Below the pieces are notes generated by a model. That model worked only from the letters and a program-made list of their open reading frames with translations. It had not been told where the DNA came from and searched no databases. This document shows positions 23,201-33,173 of a stretch of 64,000 bases of DNA, one piece after another. The stretch is taken from NCBI GenBank assembly GCA_914767715.1, contig OU612072.1, positions 6,198,001 to 6,262,000 on the forward strand. Reading direction: 5' to 3'. The number at the start of each line of letters is the position of its first letter. The stretch's first letter is position 1. The stretch comes from Membranipora membranacea. Its lineage: Eukaryota > Bryozoa > Gymnolaemata > Cheilostomatida > Membraniporidae. Made by a program: the position numbers and the translations under genes.

Positions 23201-24586
23201 ATAGGTGTCATAGTCAGTGTCTCCAGTGTGATTCTAAGAGGTATTAAAATACAGAGATAACATGCCAGATAGGAGTTGTAACGTCAGGAACTACATGAGG
23301 ATATATCAGTAAGTTTACACTCAGCTATCTGCATGTTTGTAGATTGGCCAGCCCAGCAATGCTATGGACAGTAGTGTCAGAGTTTAATTGATACTGTGGA
23401 GACAGTCAGTGTGACATCTTATTTTTCATAAGATTGTGAGCACATCAAAAACTCAAATCGAAATTTTGAACCTGATGACGATTGTCTCTGTTTCTAGAAA
23501 CTGTTGTATCGCCTTCACTGAAGACAACATTAAAACAAGCCAGGGCTAGAGACAAGGTAGACCAATGAAGATCCATGGAATATATATATATATATATATA
23601 TAGGGTATACATACGAGGATACATCACTGCAGAACCACCAGGACCAGATCCATCCACCGATTACTGTAGTCTTACTGTTGGTGTAGCATCCGCCTAGTAA
23701 CATAATCAGATCATGTACTTACATCAACTTAAATCAACTTAAATCAACTTACATCAACTTACATCAATGATGACATCATGCTAGACCGCCTAGGGGTGCC
23801 TCAGTTTTATGATCATGGAATCGACAGTCACAGATGGACATTGTTTCAGTTTACCATCCCATGGGTGGGGCATTTGTGTGCAGAGTGGGTACATTGACTG
23901 TTGTAATAACAGCCTCCATTACTAGCTATTGAGAGAGGCTAATTCCTGTACTGTGATCTAGTTTGTATAGTTGATTCGGTTTGGTCCATGATTTCATCAT
24001 AGGACACACAACAAAGTGCAGGATGAAATTCTTCTTCAGAGAGGATTTTCAAAAGGAGCTTGACCTTTGAGTTTTGGTGCCTTACATTATGGAACTGGAG
24101 TTCCAGTTTCTCCTTGGCGTCCGTAATCCCTCTCCTTCTATTTAAGCCACATATCATTCTTACTCCTTCATTCTGGACTAGCTTGAGCGCCTCGATAACT
24201 TGGGGCATGCATTGGCCTTACTTGCGCCCTAAGGGACAACAGTGACAGTTCAAGACTACCCAAATACAAGCACAATATGTTATACACATTGCTAAATTCT
24301 TGCTACTCCTTTACTAGGGCCTCATAGATAGACTATAGCTCTGTGATTATATAATATATATATACATGCAGCCACAATGATACAACAATGAGTGTGTGTT
24401 GCACTTGCAGCACCTGATAGAGATACATACAATACATTACTTACATCAAGGAGTTGTAGGTCTACAACTCCTTGCTTATATAGTGCTCAGGAGTCCGTTA
24501 CTATAGATATGTGGCCAGGCATCGATGTTATACTCACCAGAAACAACTATAGCCTCATTTGGGCCTGTCACATTGCATTGCCCCAT
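17276..24586 (-). CDS. FLOT2: Flotillin-2, complete, 12 exons, 419 aa
   Basis: Minus-strand exons in transcription order: 24538-24586, 23615-23693, 23137-23233, 22636-22753, 22194-22311, 21291-21405, 20344-20463, 19861-19991, 19251-19334, 18640-18823, 17766-17892 and 17276-17313. All phases match and the total is 1260 nt. The start MGQCNVTGPNEAIVVSG keeps Gly2 (myristoylation) and Cys4 (palmitoylation) of flotillin-2. The hydrophobic GGWIWSWWFCSD follows, then the SPFH domain (LTVTGVAQC, EQFLGKS, GRMGIEILSFTIRDV), then the Glu/Ala-rich coiled-coil flotillin domain (LAYELQSAKTKQEI, RKEKELVATVRKAAEAEGYK). Known role: membrane-microdomain scaffold at the cytoplasmic face of the plasma membrane and endosomes, usually paired with flotillin-1. 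Length is close to the usual ~428 aa. The last acceptor was chosen at CTCTCAG (giving GLGGAATTGLDF); a site 7 nt upstream would give a longer, less flotillin-like tail. Confidence 0.95.
17636..17715. mobile_element. Fragment of the palindromic CAAGTTTG-type MITE
   Basis: GGGTCAAGTTTGATCCAATT then TTGCCTGCATTC matches the left arm of the element at 1503. GGGGGCAACTC follows as the start of a right arm, and the rest is eroded. It lies in the last intron of flotillin-2. Confidence 0.45.
18379..18477 (-). mobile_element. tRNA-derived SINE head
   Basis: On the minus strand, GGTGGCGCAGTAGGTGAGAG is a tRNA-like A box. A B-box-like GGTTGGACTTCC follows at roughly the tRNA distance. It sits in intron 10 of flotillin-2, in opposite orientation to the plus strand. 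Confidence 0.55.
18520..18640. repeat. Degenerate (CTACAC)n tract next to the flotillin exon 10 donor
   Basis: Repeats of CCTACACCTACAC and variants run directly from the exon 10 donor. On the sense (minus) strand this is a string of GTAGGT and GTAAGT words, i.e. many donor-like sites after the real one. Confidence 0.6.
20596..21106. mobile_element. TA-flanked MITE with long terminal inverted repeats (copy 1)
   Basis: GACAGTTTTCTGAGCTCTGA at the left mirrors AGTTCAGAAAACTGTC at the right, and the arms continue for about 150 bp. It is flanked by TA on both sides, as for Tc1/mariner-type insertions. It lies in intron 6 of flotillin-2. A second, longer copy is at 39536-40568. Confidence 0.75.
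21418..21750. repeat. Microsatellite/minisatellite of ATACATAC / ATACATGAATAC type
   Basis: Alternating CATACATATACATGAATACA units run for over 300 bp in intron 5 of flotillin-2. Long ORFs on both strands here are artefacts of the repeat. Confidence 0.9.
23000..23060 (-). repeat. Duplicate of the flotillin-2 exon 3 donor end
   Basis: The minus strand repeats the end of exon 3 with its donor: CCAGTGTAAGGTCTGTGAC here and CCAGTGTAAGGTATGTCAC at the true junction (23137). The copied block also includes the preceding CCCAGGTGTTGCCC. It lies about 125 bp downstream in intron 3. Confidence 0.7.
23579..23602. repeat. (TA)n microsatellite
   Basis: About 11 TA units, 13 bp into intron 2 of flotillin-2, right beside the exon 2 donor. 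Confidence 0.85.
23939..24208 (-). pseudogene. Non-LTR retrotransposon ORF2 C-terminal fragment
   Basis: The minus-strand reading has IEALKLVQNEGVRMICGLNR, then KEKLELQF and KVKLLLKIL. It resembles the tail after the reverse transcriptase in many LINE ORF2 proteins (the LE-VQN-A-R-I-G region). No RT or endonuclease motifs accompany it, so it is a 5'-truncated relic in intron 1 of flotillin-2. Confidence 0.6.
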
Positions 24587-25069
24587 GATGACATTAGTTA
24601 GATTTGAGTCTCAAGTGGTAGATAGATGAGTTCAAGATTTAATTAACACCTATCTATAATCAATCTCCTCCACTTTCCCTTTGTCTGCTAGTAATAATAA
24701 AGGGTATCTACAGAATACTTATGGCAATATGCAGAAACTAATTATCAATGAGGGGACAACTACAAAAAATTTATTTCCTTCTGATCTCTTCTTCTCTTAT
24801 TGAGAACCTATAAACAGGGTATCCAAGATGTTTTCAGTACATTATCACTGAATATTTTTATACAACTGTCAGTAAAGTCATCAAAACATTGAGGTCACGC
24901 GACTTTCTTATACTTTCAAACCAACCTCTATAAATAAATGAACGAATATTCATGACATACTCATGTAAAAAGAAAACAAATCATAGTCAACTTTTTGTAG
25001 GAAAACTCTATGGGTTGAATGGAATGTCTGGAAGTGTGTCATCGCGTTCACATTTTAAAATCACTGGGT

Positions 25070-25320
25070 GTAAGTATGTAAGTTTAAATTGAGTGTAGGT
25101 GAGTGTATGTCAGAAAGTAAATGCAAGTTAGTAAGTGTAAGTAAGTGTAAGTAAGTGTAAGTAAGTGTAAGTAAGTGTAAGTAAGTGTAAGTAAGTGTAA
25201 GTAAGTGTAAGTAAGTGTAAGTAAGTGTAAGTAAGTGTAAGTAAGTGTAAGTAAGTGTAAGTAAGTGTAAGTAAGTGTAGGTAAGTGTAGGTAAGTAAGT
25301 AAGTGTAAGAGTGAGTAATT
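25070..25320. repeat. Minisatellite of GTAAGTGTAA, ~15-17 units
   Basis: A 10-bp unit is repeated almost perfectly from about 25125 to 25290, with degenerate edges. Each unit contains GTAAGT, the consensus 5' splice site, on the plus strand. Confidence 0.9.
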
Positions 25321-25409
25321 AATTGTCAGTGTTGTCAGTAGTGTCAGTGTATATGTAAGTAAAGATAGCATAATAGAGAGTTGATGATTGTCTCTGATAT
25401 TTTTGAAAG

Positions 25410-25546
25410 GCTGTGATCACGCAACGCAAACAACCACCTATGTGATCACGCAACGCAAACAACCACCTATGTGATCACGCAAACAACCACCCATGTGATC
25501 ACGCAAACAACCACCTATGTGATCACGCAAACAACCACCTATGCCA
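25410..25546. repeat. Minisatellite of TGTGATCACGCAAACAACCA type, 5 units
   Basis: Two 29-bp units (with an extra CAACG) are followed by three 24-bp units. Each contains the palindrome TGATCA. Confidence 0.85.
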
Positions 25547-25655
25547 AATCAAGAAACAATACGGTGACTTGTTTCAAACATAAAATTAGAAAAGGTTTTA
25601 TGGGCGCAATCTACCATGATCTATTACGTCAATCCAAGTGTGCCCCTCCCCACCA

Positions 25656-25690
25656 ATGAACTAAACCTGTTTAAACGGTTTAGTTCATTG
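25656..25690. repeat. 35-bp palindrome, 13-bp perfect arms
   Basis: AATGAACTAAACC faces GGTTTAGTTCATT around TGTTTAAAC, which itself contains the palindrome GTTTAAAC. Confidence 0.75.
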
Positions 25691-26089
25691 TCCCCACCCT
25701 CCCTGAGCCTGAGCCCAATTAGGGTTCAGGTTTCAAACTGGAGTTATACCTTCACGCAAATAGAGAGGATAACTTTTCCAATGCAGGCAAAGATGAGAAA
25801 GGAGACTAAAATCATGCTAACAAAATTAATAATACGTATATTTATTTATTTATAGAGGTTTTCTTAGAAGTGTACAGATAACAAAATGAATTGTATTACA
25901 GGTAACTTGTTGACCTCTGTTAACGCTGGAATCCAAGGAGCATAAGTTTCCCCTGATATAAAAAGGGACACAAGTTATCTGTATCATAAAGCTTTCTTAA
26001 TGTATGTGAGGTCAACAAGTGATTTTAATTCACTTTAATCATAATTTTTCAGAAATCCTCAATAAATACACAAATAATTTCCGGTATTC

Positions 26090-26210
26090 AGCTCAGTGGT
26101 TAGAGGAGCAGAGTCTTTGTTACAAGCGCTCTGGCCAATTCCTAAACAAGATCACATGACCTGGCATGATCTGATCAGACAAAGAACTCAAAACTGATTA
26201 TGGTCGAGCC
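26090..26210 (+). mobile_element. Weak tRNA-like (SINE) remnant
   Basis: GGTATTCAGCTCAGTGGTTAGAGGA resembles a tRNA 5' half with its A box (here given as parts CAGCTCAGTGGTTAGAG). A degraded B-box-like GGTCGAGCC appears near 26200. Spacing is too long for a tRNA. Confidence 0.3.
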
Positions 26211-26751
26211 ATACCTTCTCCAAGTTGGGAATTCTCTCCCAACAACATCATCAGAACAGAGATTTTGTTGGGTTTCTTTTTTCAATGGTGAAATACAATT
26301 GCACAGATCTGCTCATAATGAATGCTTAAATATATAGATATAACAAGCTGCGATAGATAGCATCTTTTACGGAGAATGAAAATAAAATTATATAGATCAA
26401 TACTATATACAAAGACTTTGGATTATCATAGCTGGGAGCCAAACAAGCGTCGTTGGTAAGAAGTAAGAAAAATGAAAGCATGATGGAATTCAAAAATAAA
26501 AATACATCACCAGAGCAACAGTAGACAAGGTTGTAAACCTTATAAATCGTGACGATCTAGGTTTAATAACATGAAGTCAACTCTATTTGATATAAGAAAA
26601 TTTGAATACGTTTAAATTGCTAGTAGGACGTTTACCAGGTTCTTTGATAGCAAAATATATAAATGAAATAAAAATGTGTCTTTGACCAGCCACTTATTGC
26701 TGATTGATGGCAGCATGCTGTTTTTAGTGCTTCTAGAGGGTGATGTTTGCC

Positions 26752-28432
26752 TTATGTGATCAGTGGAATGGTTGTGATATTTTGTAAATTTAAGTAGTTC
26801 CCATCTTCTTTTGGTATATATTCAATGTTATTGTAGGAGGTGGCCACACTTGGATGATTATCGCCTAATGTATTCAGTTCGATGGTGAGCGACTTGTTGA
26901 AATATTCTAGAGCTCTGTCTAATTCACCTTTGCTGTCATACACAGAACCAAAGTTATTGTAGGTGGTGGCCACACTTGGATGATTCTCGCCTAATGTGTT
27001 CAGTTTTGATGGCAAGGCACTTGTTGTAATATTCTAGAGCTCTATCTAGTTCACCTTTGCTGTCATACACAGCACCAATGTTATTGTATGAGGTGGCCAC
27101 ACTTGGGTGATTATCGCCTGATGTATTCAGTCTGATGGTGAGCGACTTGTTGTAATATTCTAGAGCTCGTTCTAGTTCACCCTTCCCCTTATACACAGAA
27201 CCAAAGTTATTGTAGGAGTCAGCAACCCGTGGATGATTCTCGCCGAATGTGTTCAACTCGATGGCAAGGCACTTGTTGTAATATTCTAGAGCTCTGTCTA
27301 GTTCACCTTTGCTGTCATACACAGAACCAATGTTATTGTATGAGTTGGCCACATCTGGGTGATTCTCGCCTAATGTATTCAGTCTGATGGTGAGCGACTT
27401 GTTGTAATATTTTAGTGCTCTGTCTAGTTCACCTTTGCTGTCATACACGAGACCAAAGTTATTGTATGAGGTGGCCACATCTGGGTGATTTTCGCCTAAT
27501 GTATTCAGTCTGATGGTGAGCGACATGTTGTAATATTCTAGAGCTCTGTCTAGTTCACCTTTGCTGTCATACACAGCACCAATGTTATTGTATGAGGTGG
27601 CCACACTTGGATGATTATCGCCTGATGTATTCAGTCTGATGGTGAGCGACTTGTTGTAATATTCTAGAGCTCGTTCTAGTTCACCCTTCCCCCTATACAT
27701 AGAACCAAAGTCATTGTAGGACTCGGCAACCTGTGGATGATTCTCGCCTAATGTGTTCAACTCGATGGCAAGGCACTTGTTGTAATATTCTAGAGCTCTG
27801 TCTAGTTCACCTTTGCTGTCATACACATAACCAATGTTATTGTATGAGTTGGCCACATCTGGGTGATTCTCGCCTAATGTATTCAGTCTGATGGGGAGTG
27901 ACTTGTTGAAATATTCTAGAGCTCTGTCTAGTTAACTTTTACCCTTATACACAGAACCAATGTTATTGTATGCGGTGGCCACACTTGGATGATTCTCGCC
28001 TAATGTGTTCAGTTCGAAGGCAAGGCACTTGTTGTAATATTCTAGAGCTCGTTCTAGTTCACCCTTACCCTCATACACAAGACCAATGTTATTGTATGAG
28101 GCGGCCACACTTGGATGATTCTCACCTAATGTATTCAGTTCGATGTTGATGCACATTATGTAGAAAGTAGAAGCATCATCCTGCTTTCCTAAACGATGGT
28201 TCATCAGAGCGAGGTTGTTGTAGCATTCAGCCATATCAGGATGATTTGCACCTAATCTGTTCTCTTTGACACTGCATACTTTATAAAAGTACTCAAGTGC
28301 ATTGGCATATTTTCCCATCGCCTCATAGGAGTTTGCTATCTGTTCATATTCGACATCAGTTCTATCAATCTCAGCAGAGGAGTTTAATCTTCTCTCTTGA
28401 AGATTGTCGAAGTCTTCTCTGTTTTGGGCCTC
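26752..28432 (-). pseudogene. TPR exon of the copy A HTH/B-box/TPR gene, broken
   Basis: This is homologous to the intact TPR exon at 47830-48969. It encodes about 12 repeats of 42 residues (YNNIGSVYDSKGELDRALEY, LNTLGENHPSVATS), a kinesin-light-chain-like TPR pattern. Two lesions interrupt it: a TAA where KGELDR is expected (27932-27934) and a 1-nt insertion near 27005-27011 (CAGTTTTGATGG for CAGTTCGATGG). The reading frame is otherwise well kept, so decay looks recent. The upstream exon 30064-30201 is intact. TPRs of this type bind peptides and scaffold complexes. Confidence 0.8.
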
Positions 28433-29146
28433 CTGTAATGTAACATAATAATTATTTGCACCCAAATATTATAGTGAGAGATTATATCTTTGGTCTGCTG
28501 GCTTGCTTACCTGACTGATACCTGTTTCGTTACGATCTTGTCAAGAATGCCACTTTATGCAAAATCACCTAGTTTTTTTTTTTCAAATTTGACGAAGATA
28601 CAAAAGAGGCTTGTGGTCTTATTGCAAAGTAATAAAACTAAAAAACAAGACTTATTAAGGTAAATCGGGCGTTTACCTGTTTGTTTAAAATAACTTACTT
28701 AGTCGGAAACCTCAATAAAATTGATTAACAAATAATAATAGTAACAAACAACAATCAGGTAATTGTCTTCTGACATTTAAGAAGAAGGCAACCTTTCTTT
28801 CTGTTCATACATTGCTCCCAATGCAATGACGATTTATCAAGATTGAGTACCCATGCTAATACTAAGACGCCAATAATATGCTTTCACCTTGATGACAGAT
28901 TTCAATGATGGCAGATTTCATTTTAACTTTTCTAAAAACCAGTCTGAAACTGAATTAAATGCGAATTTAAACTAGCTGGAATCTTGTTTAACCATTACAG
29001 TAACAAAATTTTGTAACTCAATTCATTCCCAGGCCATATTCTAGAAATGATTGTAGGGGAGAAAAATCTATTGAAGGTGCATTGCTGTAAACTCCTCCTC
29101 CTTCCCCATCACAAAACCATTGTCTCTGGATAAACCAACTGTTACC

Positions 29147-29385
29147 TCATAAACTCACGTCCATTAATAGTCTCGATACCCTGTGATTCAGTGTGAGAAA
29201 CCATGATGTTACTTGGTTTTTTGTCTGGATATCAGTACGGGTCTACGGACTGGATCCTGATGGGGCACAGGAGCATTTGAGGTCAGTTGCTCTTCCTGAC
29301 ACCACCGTGCCACGCCGGGAATCGACCACGGGACCTCTCGATTGAAAGACCCATGCCTTACCCATTGCGCCACGGCCGCTCCCTT
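29147..29385 (-). mobile_element. tRNA-derived SINE with 18-bp target site duplication, copy A only
   Basis: GATAAACCAACTGTTACC occurs at 29129-29146 and again at 29386-29403. On the minus strand the 239-bp insert starts with a tRNA-like head: A box GTGGCGCAATGGG and B box GGTCGATTCCC. The matching site in copy B (about 49662-49685) is empty, with one copy of the target. Confidence 0.9.
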
Positions 29386-29574
29386 GATAAACCAACTGTT
29401 ACCCAGAAACCAAAATTCGCATCTAGCTTCCAGTCTTTATTCGTCAGTCAAGTATGAGAACCATCAGATGCAAGGGTAAAATTGTTGTGTGATCCCCCAT
29501 TGAAGACAAAACAAGACAACACCAACTCCTTCTGTGAGGTCTGGGGCTATGCTCCACCCTCCAAAGCATTTTAA

Positions 29575-29715
29575 GGTATATGAATAGCAAACAGAAGCCA
29601 CAAAAAAGCTGATTCTGACATGATTTTTTCAATTATAGTGTTTTTAAGCCACTGTATTTTGCATTCTTCAGGAGGCAGTTTCCCCGCCCCTACCTCACCT
29701 CGAAATACGGGCCTG
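29575..29715. repeat. Dispersed ~140-bp repeat (also at about 30720, 49885 and 56110)
   Basis: CTGATTCTGACATG followed by GTGTTTTTAAGCCACT, a C-rich stretch and GGGCCTGTA recurs twice per duplicated unit with divergence. It is probably an old transposon fragment. It creates similar short ORFs beginning MSESA. Confidence 0.55.
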
Positions 29716-30063
29716 TAAATTGTTCAAGAACCCTAAACATACCATAACACAGCGATATACTTTGCCTTGGATATATGGCGCCAAAATATTTGGGTGCACA
29801 GATTCGTATATTTTGTAGTCACAGGACAAGAAGTTAAAGATATGACTTCATTTCTCTCAGACATTGATATCATTCTCATCACTGCAGCTATGTATGGCCA
29901 ACATAATTTTTAGTTTGATTCTCATAAGAATGCTAATTGCCCCATTGACAAAAAAATTCAACTTGTGTTAAACATTACCAGTGTTAGTATGACAAAAAGT
30001 GTGAGAACAAAAATATAACTTCTGACTTAATACACAAAAGTCATAATGATCAAATTTTCTCAC

Positions 30064-30201
30064 CTCAAAGTGCTCTGGACTCATGTGCTCATCAGCTATT
30101 TGCAGCCCTTTCTTGATTATTCCGTAATCACCCTCAACAGTACCTTTTGTTGTATCAGCTGCAGCAGTTGGAGAATTAGGAATGACCGTGGGTAGAAGAA
30201 C
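30064..30201 (-). pseudogene. Linker exon before the TPRs, copy A
   Basis: This is a 46-codon phase-0 exon (VLLPTVIPNSPTAAADTTKG), near-identical to 50387-50524. In copy A the exons that should precede it are deleted. It could only be used with the adjacent ATG at 30219 (MFIFIK). Confidence 0.6.
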
Positions 30202-30214
30202 CTTAATAAATATA

Positions 30215-30240
30215 AACATACTTAAACTCCGAATTCATCA
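30215..30240. other. Deletion junction (about 5.1 kb missing versus copy B)
   Basis: AAATATAAACATACTTAA matches copy B at about 50530-50548. ACTCCGAATTCATCAGAATC matches copy B at about 55625-55644. The two are abutted here with little or no microhomology. Confidence 0.85.
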
Positions 30241-31813
30241 GAATCTTCTTTGTCAGGTTCATCGTCAATGATCACTAGTTCTGTAATATCTGCCGTTGCA
30301 CTAGAGGGGGAGGGTCTGAGGCGGTAGCTTGATGGTATAATTGATTGTTTAGTACTAGCTGCTGATTTCTTTGGTTTGAACATTACCTCTTTGACCACTT
30401 GTAAGAAAAAAATTGAGATGTTAGTCTTGATTTGATTGAAAACTAAAGAATTGTTCTGCACTCGCAAGTCATTTTAATTTCATAAGAAAAATACAACATC
30501 ATTGAGCGCATGCCAGGTCAATAAAAGGAACCAATAACATAAACAAAAACTTGTACAGGCAGGAATCAGAATTCCGTCTGAAACATTATGTATTGCAGGG
30601 CAGTAGTTTCGACTAAATAGTAAGCTAGAGGAAATTTCTGAGCCCGTGAACCAACACTGGGTAGGGTTTCGTATGCTACACCTATGCGGTCTGGGTCAAT
30701 TACCCAGCCTCTCATTTTAAGGTATGTAACAAGCAAATCAAACGCTGATTCTGACATGGAATATTCTAGTACAGCGTTTTTAGGCCACTCCTTTTAGCAT
30801 TCTGGGGGACGGTGCCTCCCTGCCTCCCTGCCTCCCCTAGAACTACAGGCCTGCATAGTACATATATTAATGTGACCATGATCGGAATAAGGTTTTTTCA
30901 CGTTTCAGAAACCTCGTAAGTGTCATATCCAATTGTTGGTTTACTCATATCAAGCTTATAGGTGGAGAAAATATTAGGCACCGTAAACGTATCCAATCAG
31001 GATGAAATGTTCAAACTTTGGTTTGGCCACTGATTATTGGCAGACAATGGTTATGCTAATTGAATTTCACAAATAGCTCAGTACGTCATATTATACCTAC
31101 AGGAATACAATGAATAGAAACTTCTTCAGCAGCACAATTTCACCGGAATATAAAGTAGATAAACCAAGCAGTACAGTACAATAAACGCCAAGATAATGTT
31201 AGTTATTTTAGCTCTGGAATGAATAAACCATTATTGAACTTCAAAAGTTGGAAAAGATACTGTCGGGTTTTATGTCACTGTTTTGCTTTGGCTTTTCCAC
31301 TCCCGTGGACAACACAATCATCTTCAACAACAACAAGAAGGAGATCACATTTACTCTTGTCGAGTAATAAAACTCAGGTAACTTGGATATGACGATTTTC
31401 TTACCTCTGATATCTGTCTCGGTGTCTAGCTCTGTTACTTTTGGTTTCACCTCAATATGAGAGCCCTCTTCATCTGGTATCTGCAGGAGCTGATCGGCGT
31501 CACTCTTTGTCTTCTTTGTGCTTGATGACACGTCTGTTCCTTCTTGATGCGGTTTCCTCTTGTTCACATGCCTTATGTCGGATGTTATTCTTTTCCGCGA
31601 AGAACTTGATGGTGATGAGGCCACGGTTTCACGAATCTTCTTCTCTTGTTTGATAAGTTTATAAAGATGGCGGCGAGTAATCCCACATCTCTGAGTTGTT
31701 GTAGATACTTTGCCGCATCTATTCCACTCATCTAGAATCTCGATTTTTCTTTCGAATGTCAAATCATTTCTCTTTCTCTTCACAACACTCCGAGTATCCC
31801 TGTTTTTGGCCAT
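30222..31813 (-). CDS. Truncated HTH + SIM protein (copy A), 194 aa
   Basis: Exon 1 is 31405-31813 and exon 2 is 30222-30397, joined in phase 1. Exon 1 encodes a CENP-B/pogo-type helix-turn-helix (LTFERKIEILDEWN, ITRRHLYKLIKQEKK, about residues 17-60) after a basic start. Exon 2 ends with a SUMO-interacting-type motif (ELVIIDDEPDKEDSDEFG). A deletion junction then creates GTT TAA immediately. All B-box, coiled-coil and TPR exons present in copy B are lost. If expressed, it would be a stand-alone DNA-binding/SIM protein, perhaps competing with the full-length paralogue; that is inference. An in-frame ATG at 31933 would extend the N-terminus. Confidence 0.6.
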
Positions 31814-32644
31814 TTCATGCGTATGGATTGAAAGAAAAGCAGAAAGCGAGCTCACCAAATTAATAAAACTAGTTCTGCGAAGCGTCAAAACTAGAGTGAC
31901 ATTACATGATTGTTGTTTGAAAACTTTTATCAAGCTATGTGAATCCTATCACTTTTTGCTCTTTTATGGACAGGTCTAAGCTACCTTAAATCCACATACT
32001 TTTGTAGTACCTAAGGCTACAGTGATAAGGAACTTGGATTTTCCGATGAATCATAGAAATTCCATTTACTGCCTAGTGATTATTAGGCCTATACAGAAAA
32101 CACAACAACTGATGTTTTGTCTGTGATTGGATGTTTCGGATGGAAACAACCAATCATTACATCAACTGATAGGCCTAGTTGATACACAGGAATTTATGTC
32201 GTCCAGGTTGTTTGCTAAAACTTTTAGGTATATTAAATGAAAGACCAAAACAAGCTTATCTTGTAACTTTAAAAAGAGAGAAGAAGCAGCCAGAGAAAAT
32301 AACAAGCAAAAGCCAAACTCACATGTTGCCATATTACATATCACAGTGTGATAAAAGACGACAATCAGTTTGAAGGTGTGAGATGAAGGAAAATTATTGT
32401 CAACAGTTATTGCATCCTCTGTATTTTGTAATCGGAACGGACCTTGCTATTTTTCTCAATACAAGTGAAAAGTGAGAATATGCCAATCAAATCAAACAAA
32501 TCAGATCTATTGTTTCAAAAATCTTTCCAGTTGGTATTTTAGTTTTGATTGCAATTTTCCAACTGTGTACTAACCATCAGTAAGCTGCATTACTGCTATA
32601 CAGCTTGTCAATTATGTCCCTCAATTGTGTGCCTCATTGCATCC

Positions 32645-32745
32645 TAGCCTGGGCAGGCTGTTGTGTCGGGGTGGGTGGGTGGGGAGGGTCCCTTCTCCCT
32701 ACCCGCCCACCCCTGACACGACAGCCTGCCCAGGCTAATTGCATC
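32645..32745. mobile_element. Foldback mini-element with G-quadruplex motif
   Basis: TAGCCTGGGCAGGCTGTTGT pairs with ACGACAGCCTGCCCAGGCTA, and the arms extend to about 38 bp. It is flanked by ATTGCATCC on both sides. One arm reads GGGGTGGGTGGGTGGGGAGGG. The copy B counterpart (about 58112-58205) has lost one G run. Confidence 0.75.
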
Positions 32746-32942
32746 CAGTATTAATAGTCAACATTTATTAATTATGCATTGCTCTAAAGCCTTAAAGTTT
32801 AAATCCCACAATAAGATAAATCTGTCACTAATGCTGCTTTCTGTCCCTATCATCTTGATTCCCCGAGATCCGAAATCCCATCTTATTGTTTGAGCTAGTT
32901 CATTGCTAAGTTGATGCAATCTATCACAGTGCTCAGTGATTG

Positions 32943-33173
32943 CTATTTACATCCAAGTGATCGACGCCATTGAGTCATGAATTCCAAGTCTCTGAGCGTT
33001 GCACTCTCAGGTATAAATTCTCCAATGAGAGAGACTTCACTATAACAAGTTATCCTCCCGTTGTCATCCGCAATGAGTGAATTACAGAATGCATCCAGTT
33101 CTGTATGGGAGTAACCAGTTTTATCAAAAAACCATAGGGTTTGTTGGTACAGTCCATGTTGTATAAAAGACAT
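32943..33173 (-). CDS. Possible small protein, unrecognised (copy A)
   Basis: A 76-codon minus-strand ORF starts MSFIQHGLYQQTLWFFDKTG and has coding-like composition (TELDAFCNSLIADDNGRITC). In copy B (58440-58633) a 1-nt deletion (CAGTTTATC for CAGTTTTATC) breaks it, while the rest is almost unchanged. It could be a relic of a mobile element or a small gene. No family is recognised. Confidence 0.25.
   Translation of the reverse strand: MSFIQHGLYQQTLWFFDKTGYSHTELDAFCNSLIADDNGRITCYSEVSLIGEFIPESATLRDLEFMTQWRRSLGCK

Larger units (their letters stand above)
24587..26340. other. Repeat-rich intergenic stretch
   Basis: Apart from the flotillin-2 promoter side (start codon at 24586), this holds two minisatellites, a palindrome and a tRNA-like remnant. 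I see no gene. Confidence 0.55.

Noticed and set aside
17276-24586. Flotillin-1 instead of flotillin-2
   Set aside because: The MGxC start, the GGW-W-WW segment and the TVEQVYRDREEFAKLVR region fit flotillin-2 better.
25084-25371. 95-codon Leu/Thr/Tyr-rich ORF on the minus strand
   Set aside because: Translation of the GTAAGTGTAA minisatellite, not a gene.
25410-25546. CRISPR array
   Set aside because: Units are contiguous without unique spacers, and the host is eukaryotic.
29147-29385. tRNA gene with B box GGTCGATTCCC
   Set aside because: Bounded by an 18-bp target duplication and absent from the paralogous site, so it is a SINE.
31441-31979. Plus-strand ORFs opposite the HTH exon (also 56861-57405)
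   Set aside because: Shadows of the minus-strand exon; the minus strand has the HTH motif and correct splice phase.
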